A stretch of DNA of 64,000 nt from Amphibacillus sp052055485 (GTDB lineage Bacteria > Bacillota > Bacilli > Bacillales > Amphibacillaceae), in assembly GCF_052055485.1 (NCBI RefSeq), contig NZ_CP197171.1, positions 1,550,001 to 1,614,000 of the forward strand, in the 5' to 3' direction. This document shows, piece after piece, positions 44,164 to 53,280 of the stretch. The stretch's first letter is position 1. The number at the start of each line of letters is the position of its first letter. The position numbers and the translations under genes were made by a program. Under the pieces are notes generated by a model that had not been told where the DNA came from, ran no database searches, and saw only the letters and a list, made by a program, of their open reading frames with translations.

Positions 44164-46677
44164 ATGAAAAAAATAAAACTGACCATTCAAGATTGGCAAT
44201 TCAGGCAACTGAACGAAGGTGACTGGTTAGAAGCAGTGGTGCCGGGATTTGTTCATACTGATTTAAGAACCCATGGGTTGATCGATGACCCGTTTTACGG
44301 TACGAATGAAAGAGACCAGCAGTGGATTGATAAGCAAGAATGGGAGTATCAATCGACTTTTTCTGTTGATCAAAATTTACTCAAACAAGACAGAATTGAA
44401 CTTATTTTTCATGGCTTGGATACGTATGCGACTGTGTATTTAAATAATGAAATTATACTAGAAACAGAGAATATGTTTCGAGTTTATCGTAAAGAGGTTA
44501 AGTCACTTTTAACAGAAGGAGAAAATCAGCTCCGTATTCATTTCAAATCACCTGTTGATGTTGATTTACCTAAATTAAAAGCACTTGGTTACGGCTTGCC
44601 GGCTGCGAATGATGATTCAGAAATGGGGGAATTAGGAGACCATCAAATCAGTATTTTTGCTCGGAAGGCACCTTATCACTATGGTTGGGATTGGGGGCCA
44701 CGTTTTGTCACAAGTGGGATTTGGCGCAATGTTGAATTAGTGGCTTGGTTTGAAATCAATATCGATGATTTTTACCTTAATCAACGATCAGTTTCAAACG
44801 AAAAAGCTGAATTAACGGCAGAGCTTGAAGTGGAGAGTGTCTCTAACTGGCAGGGTGAGCTTCAGATTACAACAGGTGAGCTGTCTTGGCGCAAAAATGT
44901 CCAGCTTAAAGCCGGAAAGAATAAAGTAACACTTGAACTAGCTATCGATCAGCCTAAATTATGGTGGAGTAGAGGTTTGGGTGACCCCAATCAATATACG
45001 TTTGTGGCAGAGTTTAAGCAAGCAGATCAGTTATTTGCCGAAAGAATGATAACGACTGGACTAAGATCTGTTCGACTTGTCCGTGATCGCGATCAAGCGG
45101 GCACTTCATTTTACTTCGAATTAAATGGTGTCCCTGTATTTGCAAAAGGAGCTAACCACATTCCGAATGATAGCTTTGTAACCGAGGTTACGGAAGAGCG
45201 TTATCACTATGAAATTGAAAGCGCCGTAGCAGCTAATATGAACATGCTTCGTGTTTGGGGTGGCGGTATTTATGAACCTGAAATTTTCTATCGTCTTTGT
45301 GATGAGCATGGCATAATGGTTTGGCAGGACTTTATGTTTGCTTGTAGTATGTATCCTGGAGACCAAGCCTTTTTAGCAAACGTTGAGCAGGAAGCAAAAG
45401 ATAATGTGAAACGACTTCGGAGTCATCCATCAATTGTGCTTTGGTGTGGCAATAATGAAATTGATTCAGCTTGGGCGCATTTTAATGAACAGGCTGGCTG
45501 GGGTTGGAAGAATGATTATGACCACCAGATACGTGAAAAGCTATGGGCAGATTACCAAACGATTTTTGATCAAATTTTAGCGGATGTGACAACAGAGTAT
45601 GCCCCGAATGAACCTTATTGGCCCTCATCACCACTAGCTGACTTGACTGGAGATATTCACCAGCATGCAACAGGAGTAGGTGGAAGTGGCGATGTCCACT
45701 ATTGGGATGTCTGGCATGGCAAGAAACCATTCGAGGACTATCATACACATGTTGGACGCTTCATGAGTGAATATGGTTTTCAATCCTTCCCAGAATTAAG
45801 GACAGTTGAGACGTTTGCCGAAGAGGCAGACTATGCAATTGAATCGAAAGTCATGCTGCACCATCAAAAAAATGGAGCTGGAAATCAATTGATTAAAACA
45901 TATATGGATCGATATTTACCAGAGCCAAAAGATTTCCCAGCATTTCTTTACATGAGTCAAGTTCTCCAAGCAGAAGGCATTAAACAAGCGATTGAGGCAC
46001 ATCGACGTAGAATGCCTTATTGTATGGGAACGTTATATTGGCAAATCAATGATTGCTGGCCAGTAGCTTCATGGTCAAGTATCGATTACTATGGACGCTG
46101 GAAGGCACTTCACTATTATGCTAAAGCAGCTTTTAAAGATGAAATGTTATCTTTTCAACAAACAGAGAATCAGCTAGACGTTTATGTAGTGACAGATAAA
46201 TTAGTCAAGAAAACGGCTAAGCTAAAACTGACACTCCAAAACTTAACGGGTGACATTTTACATGAAGAATTGGCAGCTATTGAAATCAAACCAAATCAAA
46301 GTATGATTGTCAAGACAATTGCCATTGACCGTTTAACTCAAGATTATGATCAAGCAAGTCTTGTTATGGTGGGTGAACTAACGATTGAAAAAGAGTTAGT
46401 GGATCGTAAGAGACATTATTTTGTTCCGACAAAAGCTTTGCCACTTCCAGAACCCAAAGTAACGATCAAACAACTAGATTCATATGGACAATTTGAAATA
46501 TCGACCGATCAGTTTGCCAAGAGCATTTGGTTAGATACAGAAGAAACAGGATATTTTAGCGATAACTACTTTGATCTCTTACCGGGGGAAAGGAAGTTTG
46601 TTCAATTTATTCCGAGAGATGACAAACTCAAGCCAGATATGAATATTCAAGCTAAATCAATGAGTGATATGATCTAA
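44164..46677 (+). CDS. Beta-mannosidase (GH2)
   Basis: 837-aa GH2 enzyme of the beta-mannosidase subgroup. N-terminal sugar-binding domain with VPGFVHTDL and FHGLDTYATVYLNN; YHYGWDWGPRFVTSGIWR; catalytic barrel from about 320 with NMNMLRVWGGGIYE, the acid/base Glu432 in LWCGNNE and the nucleophile Glu536 in MSEYGFQSFPE. No signal peptide, so it removes terminal mannose from mannooligosaccharides or mannobiose in the cytoplasm. This gives a hydrolytic route parallel to the two GH130 phosphorylases. AGGTGAT site before ATG, 46 bp after the exporter. Confidence 0.95.
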   Translation: MKKIKLTIQDWQFRQLNEGDWLEAVVPGFVHTDLRTHGLIDDPFYGTNERDQQWIDKQEWEYQSTFSVDQNLLKQDRIELIFHGLDTYATVYLNNEIILETENMFRVYRKEVKSLLTEGENQLRIHFKSPVDVDLPKLKALGYGLPAANDDSEMGELGDHQISIFARKAPYHYGWDWGPRFVTSGIWRNVELVAWFEINIDDFYLNQRSVSNEKAELTAELEVESVSNWQGELQITTGELSWRKNVQLKAGKNKVTLELAIDQPKLWWSRGLGDPNQYTFVAEFKQADQLFAERMITTGLRSVRLVRDRDQAGTSFYFELNGVPVFAKGANHIPNDSFVTEVTEERYHYEIESAVAANMNMLRVWGGGIYEPEIFYRLCDEHGIMVWQDFMFACSMYPGDQAFLANVEQEAKDNVKRLRSHPSIVLWCGNNEIDSAWAHFNEQAGWGWKNDYDHQIREKLWADYQTIFDQILADVTTEYAPNEPYWPSSPLADLTGDIHQHATGVGGSGDVHYWDVWHGKKPFEDYHTHVGRFMSEYGFQSFPELRTVETFAEEADYAIESKVMLHHQKNGAGNQLIKTYMDRYLPEPKDFPAFLYMSQVLQAEGIKQAIEAHRRRMPYCMGTLYWQINDCWPVASWSSIDYYGRWKALHYYAKAAFKDEMLSFQQTENQLDVYVVTDKLVKKTAKLKLTLQNLTGDILHEELAAIEIKPNQSMIVKTIAIDRLTQDYDQASLVMVGELTIEKELVDRKRHYFVPTKALPLPEPKVTIKQLDSYGQFEISTDQFAKSIWLDTEETGYFSDNYFDLLPGERKFVQFIPRDDKLKPDMNIQAKSMSDMI

Positions 46678-46685
46678 TGTAGAAG

Positions 46686-46735
46686 AGGCTATTGCAAAAT
46701 GTATGGTGTACATCTTGTGATAGCTTTTTTTGTAT
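46686..46735 (+). terminator. Terminator after beta-mannosidase
   Basis: Long imperfect stem: GGCTATTGCAAAATGTA (46687-46703) with TACATCTTGTGATAGCT region (46709-46725), several G-U pairs, then TTTTTTT. Confidence 0.75.
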
Positions 46736-46840
46736 TAATTGCTCTATAGCACGGTCATTCAACTATCAAAAATTATTTATGAGAACATCGGAGCTAGGTA
46801 ATCTTTTTCATTTAAGCCTACCTTCCATCTAGACAAGATG
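46736..46840. other. Short intergenic spacer
   Basis: Nothing recognised before the repeat array. Confidence 0.3.
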
Positions 46841-47177
46841 AGTAGAGCACTTCTATCATGCACTTGATATGATATCTCAAGTCAAAATGTCGGATAGAGC
46901 ATCTCTATATCCCATTTTAAATAAAACTCCAGGTCAAAATGTCGAATAGAGTGCATCTATCACGCATTTTAAACAAAAGTCCAGAACAAAATGTAGGATA
47001 GAGTGCTTCTATCCTACGTTTCAAAAGAAATCACAAACCAAAATGTTGAATAGAACACTTCTATCACGCATTTTAAACGAAATCACAAACCAAAATGTCA
47101 GATAGATCCCTTCTATTCCGTGTTTTATTCGTATTTCCAAGTTGAAAAGTTGAATAGAATGTTTCATTCTCATTTTT
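46841..47177. repeat. Tandem array of 52-bp hairpin repeats, seven units
   Basis: Unit starts at 46841, 46893, 46945, 46997, 47049, 47101 and 47153 are exactly 52 bp apart. Units begin (G/A)ATAGA, contain a TCTATC complement 5 nt later, and end AAAATGT(C/T)G, which itself pairs with the CGACATTTT that follows TCTATC in the best units. The fourth unit has matching changes in both arms (GTAGGATAGA / TCTATCCTAC), keeping the stem. Related arrays at 25869 and 17303. Confidence 0.88.
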
Positions 47178-47569
47178 AAGACTTGCATTTGAGAGCTCGA
47201 TGGCAATAATGAAAAAAATATGCAATATGAAAACGTGGTATTGATTTTATAACGGTACTGGACTTTTTAGGATAGGTTAACTTGCTGTAAGATCTCTTTC
47301 AAAAATACAAATTGAGAAATGGCGGGTTGGTAAAAATGTTTGCATAGAGTGCTGTAGTTAATTAAGTTTTTGAGCGTATCTGATAGCTCTAATACCAATC
47401 CTGTTAAGAGAAGCTTCTAAGCATTCCCAACTTCATTTTAGGGAATCTTAATTTAATTGTTGCAATTTTCACAATATTTACATTGAAAAGTAATATAAAA
47501 ATTGATAAACTTAGTCACAATAAGAATTGCTAATCGAAATGAAAATAAAGCAGATAGGTGTGATATAAG
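47178..47569. other. Intergenic region upstream of serC
   Basis: Nearly 400 bp with no gene. No T-box or riboswitch hallmark is recognised. The serC promoter is presumably in the last 100 bp but not clear. Confidence 0.35.
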
Positions 47570-48649
47570 ATGGGACCCGTTTATAATTTTTCAGCTGGAC
47601 CGGCTATGTTACCAAAGAGTGTGTTGAAAAAAGCACAAGAAGAATTGTTAGATTTCAAAGGTTCGGGTATGTCTGTGATGGAGTTAAGTCATCGCTCGAA
47701 ATGGTTTATGGATGTTTTAGAGCAGGCTGAAGAAAGTTTAAGAGCGTTAATGAATATTCCGGATAATTACAAGGTACTCTTTTTACAAGGTGGGGCTTCA
47801 CAGCAATTTGCAATGGTACCCATGAATTTATTAGTAAATAGTAGAAAAGCAGATTATGTTTTAACTGGATCATGGTCAAAAAAAGCTTTCAAAGAAGCTA
47901 AAGCATTTGGAGAGGTTCGGATAGTAGGAGAAGACACGATTAATCATATCCCGACACTAACGAAGGAGATGTTTGATCCAGAAGCCGATTATGTTCATAT
48001 TACAACGAACAATACAATTGAAGGGACTGTTTTTGCTGAATTGCCTGACACTGGCGATGTGCCTTTAGTTGCGGATATGTCCTCTAATATCTTATCGATG
48101 CCGATTGATGTGACTAAGTTTGGTATTATCTATGCAGGGGCACAAAAGAACATCGGTCCTGCAGGTTTAACCATTGTGATTATTCGAGACGATTTAATCG
48201 GTTTAGCGTCAGATTCTGTTCCAACTATGTTTGATTATAAGACACATTCCGAGAATAAATCTGTCTTTAATACACCGCCAACCTTCTCAATCTACATGGC
48301 AAAACTTGTTTTTGATTGGTTGCAAGAACTTGGTGGTTTAGAGGCCATGGAACGAATCAATCGAGAAAAAGCAGCCCTTCTTTATCAGACCCTTGATCAA
48401 TCAAAGCTGTTCAAAGCACCGATTGCAGGCAAGGATCGCTCTTTAATGAATGTCCCTTTTGTGACGATAAATGGCGACAAAGAGCTTGAAGCTAAATTTA
48501 TCAATCAAGCAAAAGAGAGAGGTTTAGAAACATTAAAAGGTCATCGTTCTGTTGGTGGTATGCGCGCAAGTATTTATAATGCCATGCCATTGGAAGGTGT
48601 TGCAGCTTTAGTAGATTTTATTAAGGAATTTGAACAGGAAAATAGTTAA
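47570..48649 (+). CDS. serC: Phosphoserine aminotransferase
   Basis: 359-aa class V PLP-dependent aminotransferase, usual SerC length. Seen: YNFSAGPAMLP at the N-terminus, GSGMSVMELSHRS, LFLQGGASQQFAMVPMNL, VADMSSNILS, and the PLP-binding Lys in YAGAQKNIGPAG (about residue 197); C-terminal LKGHRSVGGMRASIYNAMP binds the phosphate. Converts 3-phosphohydroxypyruvate and glutamate to phosphoserine in serine synthesis. Stands alone without serA; AGGTGTG before ATG. Confidence 0.97.
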   Translation: MGPVYNFSAGPAMLPKSVLKKAQEELLDFKGSGMSVMELSHRSKWFMDVLEQAEESLRALMNIPDNYKVLFLQGGASQQFAMVPMNLLVNSRKADYVLTGSWSKKAFKEAKAFGEVRIVGEDTINHIPTLTKEMFDPEADYVHITTNNTIEGTVFAELPDTGDVPLVADMSSNILSMPIDVTKFGIIYAGAQKNIGPAGLTIVIIRDDLIGLASDSVPTMFDYKTHSENKSVFNTPPTFSIYMAKLVFDWLQELGGLEAMERINREKAALLYQTLDQSKLFKAPIAGKDRSLMNVPFVTINGDKELEAKFINQAKERGLETLKGHRSVGGMRASIYNAMPLEGVAALVDFIKEFEQENS

Positions 48650-48677
48650 ACTTTTATTAATATATAGAACGGAAGTT

Positions 48678-48705
48678 GGGGCTGTTGCAAATGACAGCTC
48701 CTTTT
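48678..48705 (+). terminator. Terminator after serC
   Basis: GGGGCTGT (48678-48685) pairs with ACAGCTCC (48694-48701), one G-U, then TTTT. Confidence 0.7.
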
Positions 48706-48735
48706 AATGTTTATACTTGGAACTAGGCGGGAGGC

Positions 48736-49623
48736 TCACAGTTAGCAATGTTGTCAGGTTAAGCAAAGTAATCGATCAAGAGGGTGGAACAAAAAAGATT
48801 TATTCATGAACAAACAGAATATGGATATAGAGGGTCCTCCTCCACAGATGAGATATGTCCCGCTTTCCTCGAAAATATAGAGCGATTTTCTTCATGCGAT
48901 GTATCGCTGCCGAAGCATTCCTTGTCCTGTGGGTATGGAGGCCTATAGGATGTAGGTCATGCAAGTGTCGCCACATGATGTGGCGGTCTTAACTTGACTC
49001 CCCAAACTTTTCCAATCAAAGACCACTTGGCAAAGTGGATTTCAATCTCATCCTCGAAAATAAAAATCAATTTTCTTCGTGTGATGGATTGCTGACGGAG
49101 CCTTCCTTGTGCTTTTCCCACGGGAGTCTGCGCATAGCTCATCTGCTAAGGAGATGCTTTCCTCTCGATAGTTGTGACTTGATCATTTTTTAATGGGCCT
49201 TTTCATCTAACTTTTTCCATAATTAATAGGGGTTATTACTCTAAGTAGATATCAGCAACAGCTGAGATGAACATTCACTAGAAAGGGTGTGATCCCTTGT
49301 TTTTTGAATGACTGAACACGCTCCATTTTGCATGAGAAAGTAGATAATAAAAAAATTGAGACAAAAAACGAGTAGGCCATTCAGAAATTGAACCTTATGT
49401 AACCAGAGCGTAGGAAATAGACGTAGACTCCTCGAAAATAAAAGGCCATTTTCTTCGTGCGATGTCTCGCTGACGTAGCTTTCCTTGTCCTGTGGGAAAG
49501 CTTAGTGTGAAGACCCCGCAGAAAAAGTGTACTTCTTTTTCGAGGAGGCTAAGGACAAGCCCACGGAAAGCGAAGTTTATTTCCGAAGCGATCGTACTAA
49601 CCTGACAACATTGTTACAGTTAA
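48736..49623. mobile_element. MITE-like non-autonomous element, copy B
   Basis: The element 48746-49613 (868 bp) has the same perfect 16-bp terminal inverted repeats as copy A (48746-48761 and 49598-49613). Flanks TCACAGTTAG and TTACAGTTAA agree at 8 of 10 positions, as an aged 10-bp target duplication. It contains three copies of the 62-bp module (48866-48926, 49051-49112, 49429-49490), each with CCTCGAAAATA and a GCGATG...CGCTG hairpin, and a palindrome CGCCACATGATGTGGCG near 48970. No transposase is encoded. Longer than copy A, probably by internal duplication. Confidence 0.82.
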
Positions 49624-49949
49624 TCGTTTCATATCATTAGCCTATACTTAAATACCCAGTTAGAATAATAATCATTATTACTCTTATAGGGGAAGAAAAC
49701 TTTTTCACAACATAAAATGATTGTTACACGCATCATTTTTTTTTAATTGTGCAATAGCCTCGTTTTTTAGCTGCTGAGTCATTTTTGTTTCAGACAACTT
49801 TGAACTTTGTTATCGGAAATGTCATGCCTAAACTGATGGACCAAATTAGTTCAAGAAGAGATGAACTATAATATTGTGATGTGGTATAATTAGACCCAAT
49901 ATTTAGAACGTTATCATTTATAAAACAAAAGGAGTGGAGAAAGCTATGT
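49624..49949. other. Intergenic region, nothing recognised
   Basis: AT-rich sequence with the promoter of the nucleotidyltransferase gene expected near 49880-49920 (TATAAT-like TATAAT at 49886). No further gene. Confidence 0.3.
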
Positions 49950-50783
49950 GTGGGATTAGAAGTTAAGCATAAGGATAGAGATTTAGCCATACCAAAGTAT
50001 CGTGAAAATCTATTGAGTGCCATTGAGCAAGATTTATTAAATGATGAAAACATTTTAAGTGTGTTTTATGGCGGTTCAATAGGAAATAAGAACACTGATT
50101 TATATTCGGATATTGATCTTCGCATCGTTGTTAAAGATGAGGTATTTGAAGAGTACAGACTAAATAAAAAAGAGAGAGCTAAAAATTGGGGAGACGTATT
50201 GTTTTTCGAAGACTTTCCTTGGGCACCGTATAGTATTGCTCATTACGATACGTTTATTAAAGTTGATATATTTTATTATAAAGTTAATGATATTCAACCT
50301 TCCGTTTGGTTGCAAAATATTAAAATCGTTCGTGATACAAATTATTTAATGAAAAATATTTTAGAAAAATCAGCGAAGCTATCCTATTCACCAGATGTAC
50401 AAGAAGTTGAAATTTGGAGAACAAAGTTTTTGGCGTATGTACATGAAGCTTATCGAAGGATAATGAGGAAGGAAATATACTATGCTTTGCATTGCCTTGA
50501 TAATTTGCGGTTATCGATGGTCACTGGTTGGTATATGGATGCAGGCTTCCAACCCAATACATTTGGAGATTGGGCTAAATTAGAAGGTAGCAGAAGTAAA
50601 TTACTTGAATGGCAACTTAATCATCTTGAAGAATGGCATAGTAGTCGAGCACCTGATGACATTTTTAAAGTAATAAAGAGCATCATACCGGAGTTTTTGA
50701 ATGTCCATAAGCGTTTGTGTGAAAAGTTAGCAATAGACGAAAACCCTAAACGGATTGAAAGAATACTAAGTATGGTACTTTAA
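49950..50783 (+). CDS. Nucleotidyltransferase-superfamily protein (aminoglycoside adenylyltransferase-like)
   Basis: 277 aa. The N-terminal polymerase-beta-like domain has the signature YGGSIGNKNTDLYSDIDLRIVV (GS followed by DxD, residues about 41-62), then a helical C-terminal domain (YVHEAYRRIMRKEIYYALHCLDNLRLSMVTG). It resembles adenylyltransferases of antibiotic-resistance or MNT type, but true substrate is unknown. Start GTG 49950 keeps the frame; the best-placed ATG (49946, 6 nt from GGAG) reads only six codons in another frame, so either GTG is used or the start has shifted. Confidence 0.75.
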   Translation: MGLEVKHKDRDLAIPKYRENLLSAIEQDLLNDENILSVFYGGSIGNKNTDLYSDIDLRIVVKDEVFEEYRLNKKERAKNWGDVLFFEDFPWAPYSIAHYDTFIKVDIFYYKVNDIQPSVWLQNIKIVRDTNYLMKNILEKSAKLSYSPDVQEVEIWRTKFLAYVHEAYRRIMRKEIYYALHCLDNLRLSMVTGWYMDAGFQPNTFGDWAKLEGSRSKLLEWQLNHLEEWHSSRAPDDIFKVIKSIIPEFLNVHKRLCEKLAIDENPKRIERILSMVL

Positions 50784-50871
50784 ATAATATGACAAGTCTT
50801 GCAAATTTAAGATGAACGCAAACAAGTCAATGCAACCATTCAAAGGAAGTTAGTCATTGGAGGGGGAGACA

Positions 50872-51690
50872 ATGGTTGATTTAAATAGCAAAGCAATAGC
50901 ATTTTTGGCTAAATATAAGTTGTTTAAAACGGATGAAATACAGCAAGTTCAACTTCAACACCGTTTAGATTTGGTGGAAAAATTTGATGTTAAAAAGGGA
51001 ATGCGGGTACTAGAAATTGGTTGTGGACAAGGTGATACAACCGTAGCATTAGCAGATGCAGTAGGAGAGGCTGGAAAAGTTATCGGCATTGATATTGCCA
51101 GTCGGGATTATGGAGCGCCACTGACATTGGGGCAAGCAACAGATAGAATTAAGCATTCTGCCTTAGGTGAGCGTATCATCTTCCATTTTGACATGGATTT
51201 TGAATCCTTTGAATCAAATGAATTATTTGATTTAGTCGTGTTTTCTCATAGTTCTTGGTATTTCAAAAGACCGGAAGATTTACTCCGTTATTTTAAGAGA
51301 TTACGTCACATGACAAAATCGATAGCTTTTGCAGAATGGGATCTTGACTTCGCTCACATATCGCAGCGTGCTCATTTTTGTGCTGCTTCCATTCTAGCGT
51401 TATATTCGAGTTTTGTGAAAAATGATGGTAATATACAAAACTTGTTTCATAAAGAACAGATTCGAGCATTGCTTGAAAAGGCAGGTTTTCAAAATATAGA
51501 ACAAGCGATGGTTAATGCCACCTATTTACAAGATGGACAATGGGAGAAGAGCTACGCCAATAGTATTCGTGAAGAGTTTGCTAAAGCCCCTACGATGATA
51601 CAAACTCTAGTCACCAGCTATTATGAAATGATGAATGTGTCGAATGGAAATGAGCAGTCATTAAATAGTTTCATCTTAACCGCAAAGTAA
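50872..51690 (+). CDS. Class I SAM-dependent methyltransferase
   Basis: 272-aa Rossmann-type methyltransferase. Motif I VLEIGCGQGDTTVALA (about residues 44-59), acidic motif II VIGIDIASRDYG, motif post-I region ERIIFHFDMDFE and motif IV-like LFDLVVFSHSSWYF. Cytoplasmic; small-molecule substrate unknown. ATG 50872 chosen for the GGAGGGGGAG site directly upstream; the frame opens at TTG 50857. Same direction as the nucleotidyltransferase but separated by 88 bp. Confidence 0.87.
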   Translation: MVDLNSKAIAFLAKYKLFKTDEIQQVQLQHRLDLVEKFDVKKGMRVLEIGCGQGDTTVALADAVGEAGKVIGIDIASRDYGAPLTLGQATDRIKHSALGERIIFHFDMDFESFESNELFDLVVFSHSSWYFKRPEDLLRYFKRLRHMTKSIAFAEWDLDFAHISQRAHFCAASILALYSSFVKNDGNIQNLFHKEQIRALLEKAGFQNIEQAMVNATYLQDGQWEKSYANSIREEFAKAPTMIQTLVTSYYEMMNVSNGNEQSLNSFILTAK

Positions 51691-51827
51691 TTAGGTGCGT
51701 TAAGAAATAGTGCAACTCAAGCCTTAAGTAGTCTTAATTTCTAATAATATCAACGAGTACAAGTGCTGAACAAGAGAATCGTTACTGAATGGAAAAACTC
51801 ATTAACTTTAGCAGTACTGCTGAAGAA

Positions 51828-51899
51828 ACCCTCGGAAAAATATAGTAGAACGGAAGCTGCAAAGCAACCAAACATACTAATTTGCGAGGGGTTTTTTTA
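51828..51899 (+). terminator. Terminator-like hairpin abutting IS left end
   Basis: AACCCTCG (51828-51835) pairs with CGAGGGGTT (51885-51893) across a long loop, followed by a T-run ending TTTAT at 51900, where the tnpB element appears to begin. Confidence 0.55.
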
Positions 51900-52047
51900 T
51901 CAGATTTCCGACAGAAGACTCCCACTTCAAGGAACCTGAAGGGCATCGCTCAGTGAGTAAGTGGGAGATGAATGTCGGTTGGCGATAGCCAAAATAGATC
52001 TCTTATGATATAATTAGAACATACATTCGCTTAAATGAGGTGTGTTC

Positions 52048-53199
52048 ATGTTAGTCAATAAAGCTTATAAATTCCGTCTCTATCCTAATCCGACACAACA
52101 AACACTCATCAACAAAACATTGGGTTGTTCACGGTTTGTTTTCAATCACTTTTTAGCGAAATGGAATAAAGCCTACGAAGAAACAGGCAAAGGCTTAAGT
52201 TATCGTGTGTGTTCAAAACAGTTGCCACACTTGAAAAAAGAATATGATTGGCTAAAAGAAGTCGATAGTATTGCCGTTCAATCAAGTATCAAACATCTAT
52301 CTGAATCCTTTGCGCGCTTCTTTAACAAACAAACGAATGCCCCACGGTTTAAGTCCAAAAGGAATCCGACCCAATCGTACACCACGAAACATACAAACGG
52401 AAACATTGCCCTGGTTGGCCATACAATCAAGTTGCCCAAATTAGGACGAGTTAAGTTCGCTAAAAGTCGGGAGGTCGATGGACGCATTCTAAATGCCACG
52501 ATTAGACGACAGCCTAGTGGCAAATACTTCATCTCTATCCTTGTTGAGACAGAGGTAAAATCACTCCCTCAAACGAAACAATCAACAGGTGTCGATGTAG
52601 GTATCAAAGCGTTTGCCACGCTTTCAGATGGGACAACGTACAAGAACCCCAGATGTTTACGCATGCTAGAAAACAAATTAGAAAAAGAACAACGCAAACT
52701 GTCCAGACGATATGAACAAGCCAAGCAGGATAGAAAACCTCTTTATGAAGCGAAAAATTATCAAAAACAACGGATCAAGGTCGCTCGTATTCACGAAAAG
52801 ATTAAAAACGTCAGAACGGATTGCTTGCATAAGGTCAGTACCGAAATTGTCAAAAACCACGACATCATTGGTATTGAGGACTTACAAGTAGCTAACATGC
52901 TCAAAAACAAACGATTATCAAAAGCCATTAGTGAAGTCAGCTGGTCGGAATTCCGTACGATGCTTGAATACAAAGCTAAGTGGTACGGAAAGGAAGTCGT
53001 AGCCATCGCCAAAAACTTCCCTTCTAGTCAACTTTGTTCGTGTTGCGGCTATCGACATAAAGACGTTAAGAATCTCGCTTTACGCGAGTGGCAATGCCCA
53101 TCATGCCATATAGCACACGATCGAGATCTTAACGCAAGTAAAAATATTGAAGCTGAAGCCATCAGACTTCTAACTGTCGGTGCGACAGGGATCGCCTAA
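52048..53199 (+). CDS. tnpB: TnpB, RNA-guided nuclease of IS200/IS605 (IS1341 type)
   Basis: 383 aa. N-terminal YKFRLYPNPTQQTLINKTLGCSRFVFNHFL is typical of OrfB/TnpB. RuvC-like residues: Asp in GVDVGIKAFATLSDG (about 190), Glu in IGIEDLQV (about 275) and Asp in HDRDLNASKNI (about 360). A zinc ribbon CSCC...CPSC lies at about 327-350. All catalytic residues are kept, so the nuclease is probably active; its guide RNA should come from the 3' end of the gene and the right end. ATG 52048 has GAGG 7 nt upstream. Confidence 0.95.
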   Translation: MLVNKAYKFRLYPNPTQQTLINKTLGCSRFVFNHFLAKWNKAYEETGKGLSYRVCSKQLPHLKKEYDWLKEVDSIAVQSSIKHLSESFARFFNKQTNAPRFKSKRNPTQSYTTKHTNGNIALVGHTIKLPKLGRVKFAKSREVDGRILNATIRRQPSGKYFISILVETEVKSLPQTKQSTGVDVGIKAFATLSDGTTYKNPRCLRMLENKLEKEQRKLSRRYEQAKQDRKPLYEAKNYQKQRIKVARIHEKIKNVRTDCLHKVSTEIVKNHDIIGIEDLQVANMLKNKRLSKAISEVSWSEFRTMLEYKAKWYGKEVVAIAKNFPSSQLCSCCGYRHKDVKNLALREWQCPSCHIAHDRDLNASKNIEAEAIRLLTVGATGIA

Positions 53200-53209
53200 T
53201 CAATAATCA

Positions 53210-53280
53210 ACCATTAGGTTGGTGTTCTTAGGAATCTCCCCGTTCAAATTTCATTAGAAATTAAGTGGGAGTAGTTCAAT
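53210..53280 (+). ncRNA. Predicted 3' scaffold of the TnpB guide (omega) RNA
   Basis: In this family the guide RNA overlaps the tnpB 3' end and the right end, and the guide is the sequence just past the element. The stem CTCCC/GGGAG with the inner AATTTC-ATTA-GAAATT hairpin fits. The guide would begin near 53280 (GGATTATAATTTCTTGC). Predicted by analogy only. Confidence 0.5.

Larger units (their letters stand above)
51901..53280 (+). mobile_element. IS200/IS605-family element carrying tnpB only
   Basis: About 1.38 kb with no terminal inverted repeats, as in IS200/IS605 (single-strand transposition). The left end folds into a large hairpin: CCGACA (51908-51913)/TGTCGG (51973-51978) enclosing CTCCCACTT (51919-51927)/AAGTGGGAG (51959-51967). 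The right end, after tnpB, carries CTCCC (53236-53240)/GGGAG (53267-53271) around AATTTC/GAAATT (53247-53262). No tnpA gene, so it needs a transposase in trans. Boundaries are estimated from end structures: 5' flank TTTAT, 3' end near TTCAA 53279. Confidence 0.75.

Noticed and set aside
46841..47177. CRISPR array interpretation of the 52-bp repeats
   Set aside because: The units are contiguous degenerate repeats without unique spacers, no cas genes are near, and repeat identity is far below that of CRISPR.
47178..47569. T-box or riboswitch upstream of serC
   Set aside because: No T-box AGGGTGGNACCGCG sequence, specifier stem or other known aptamer hallmark is visible.
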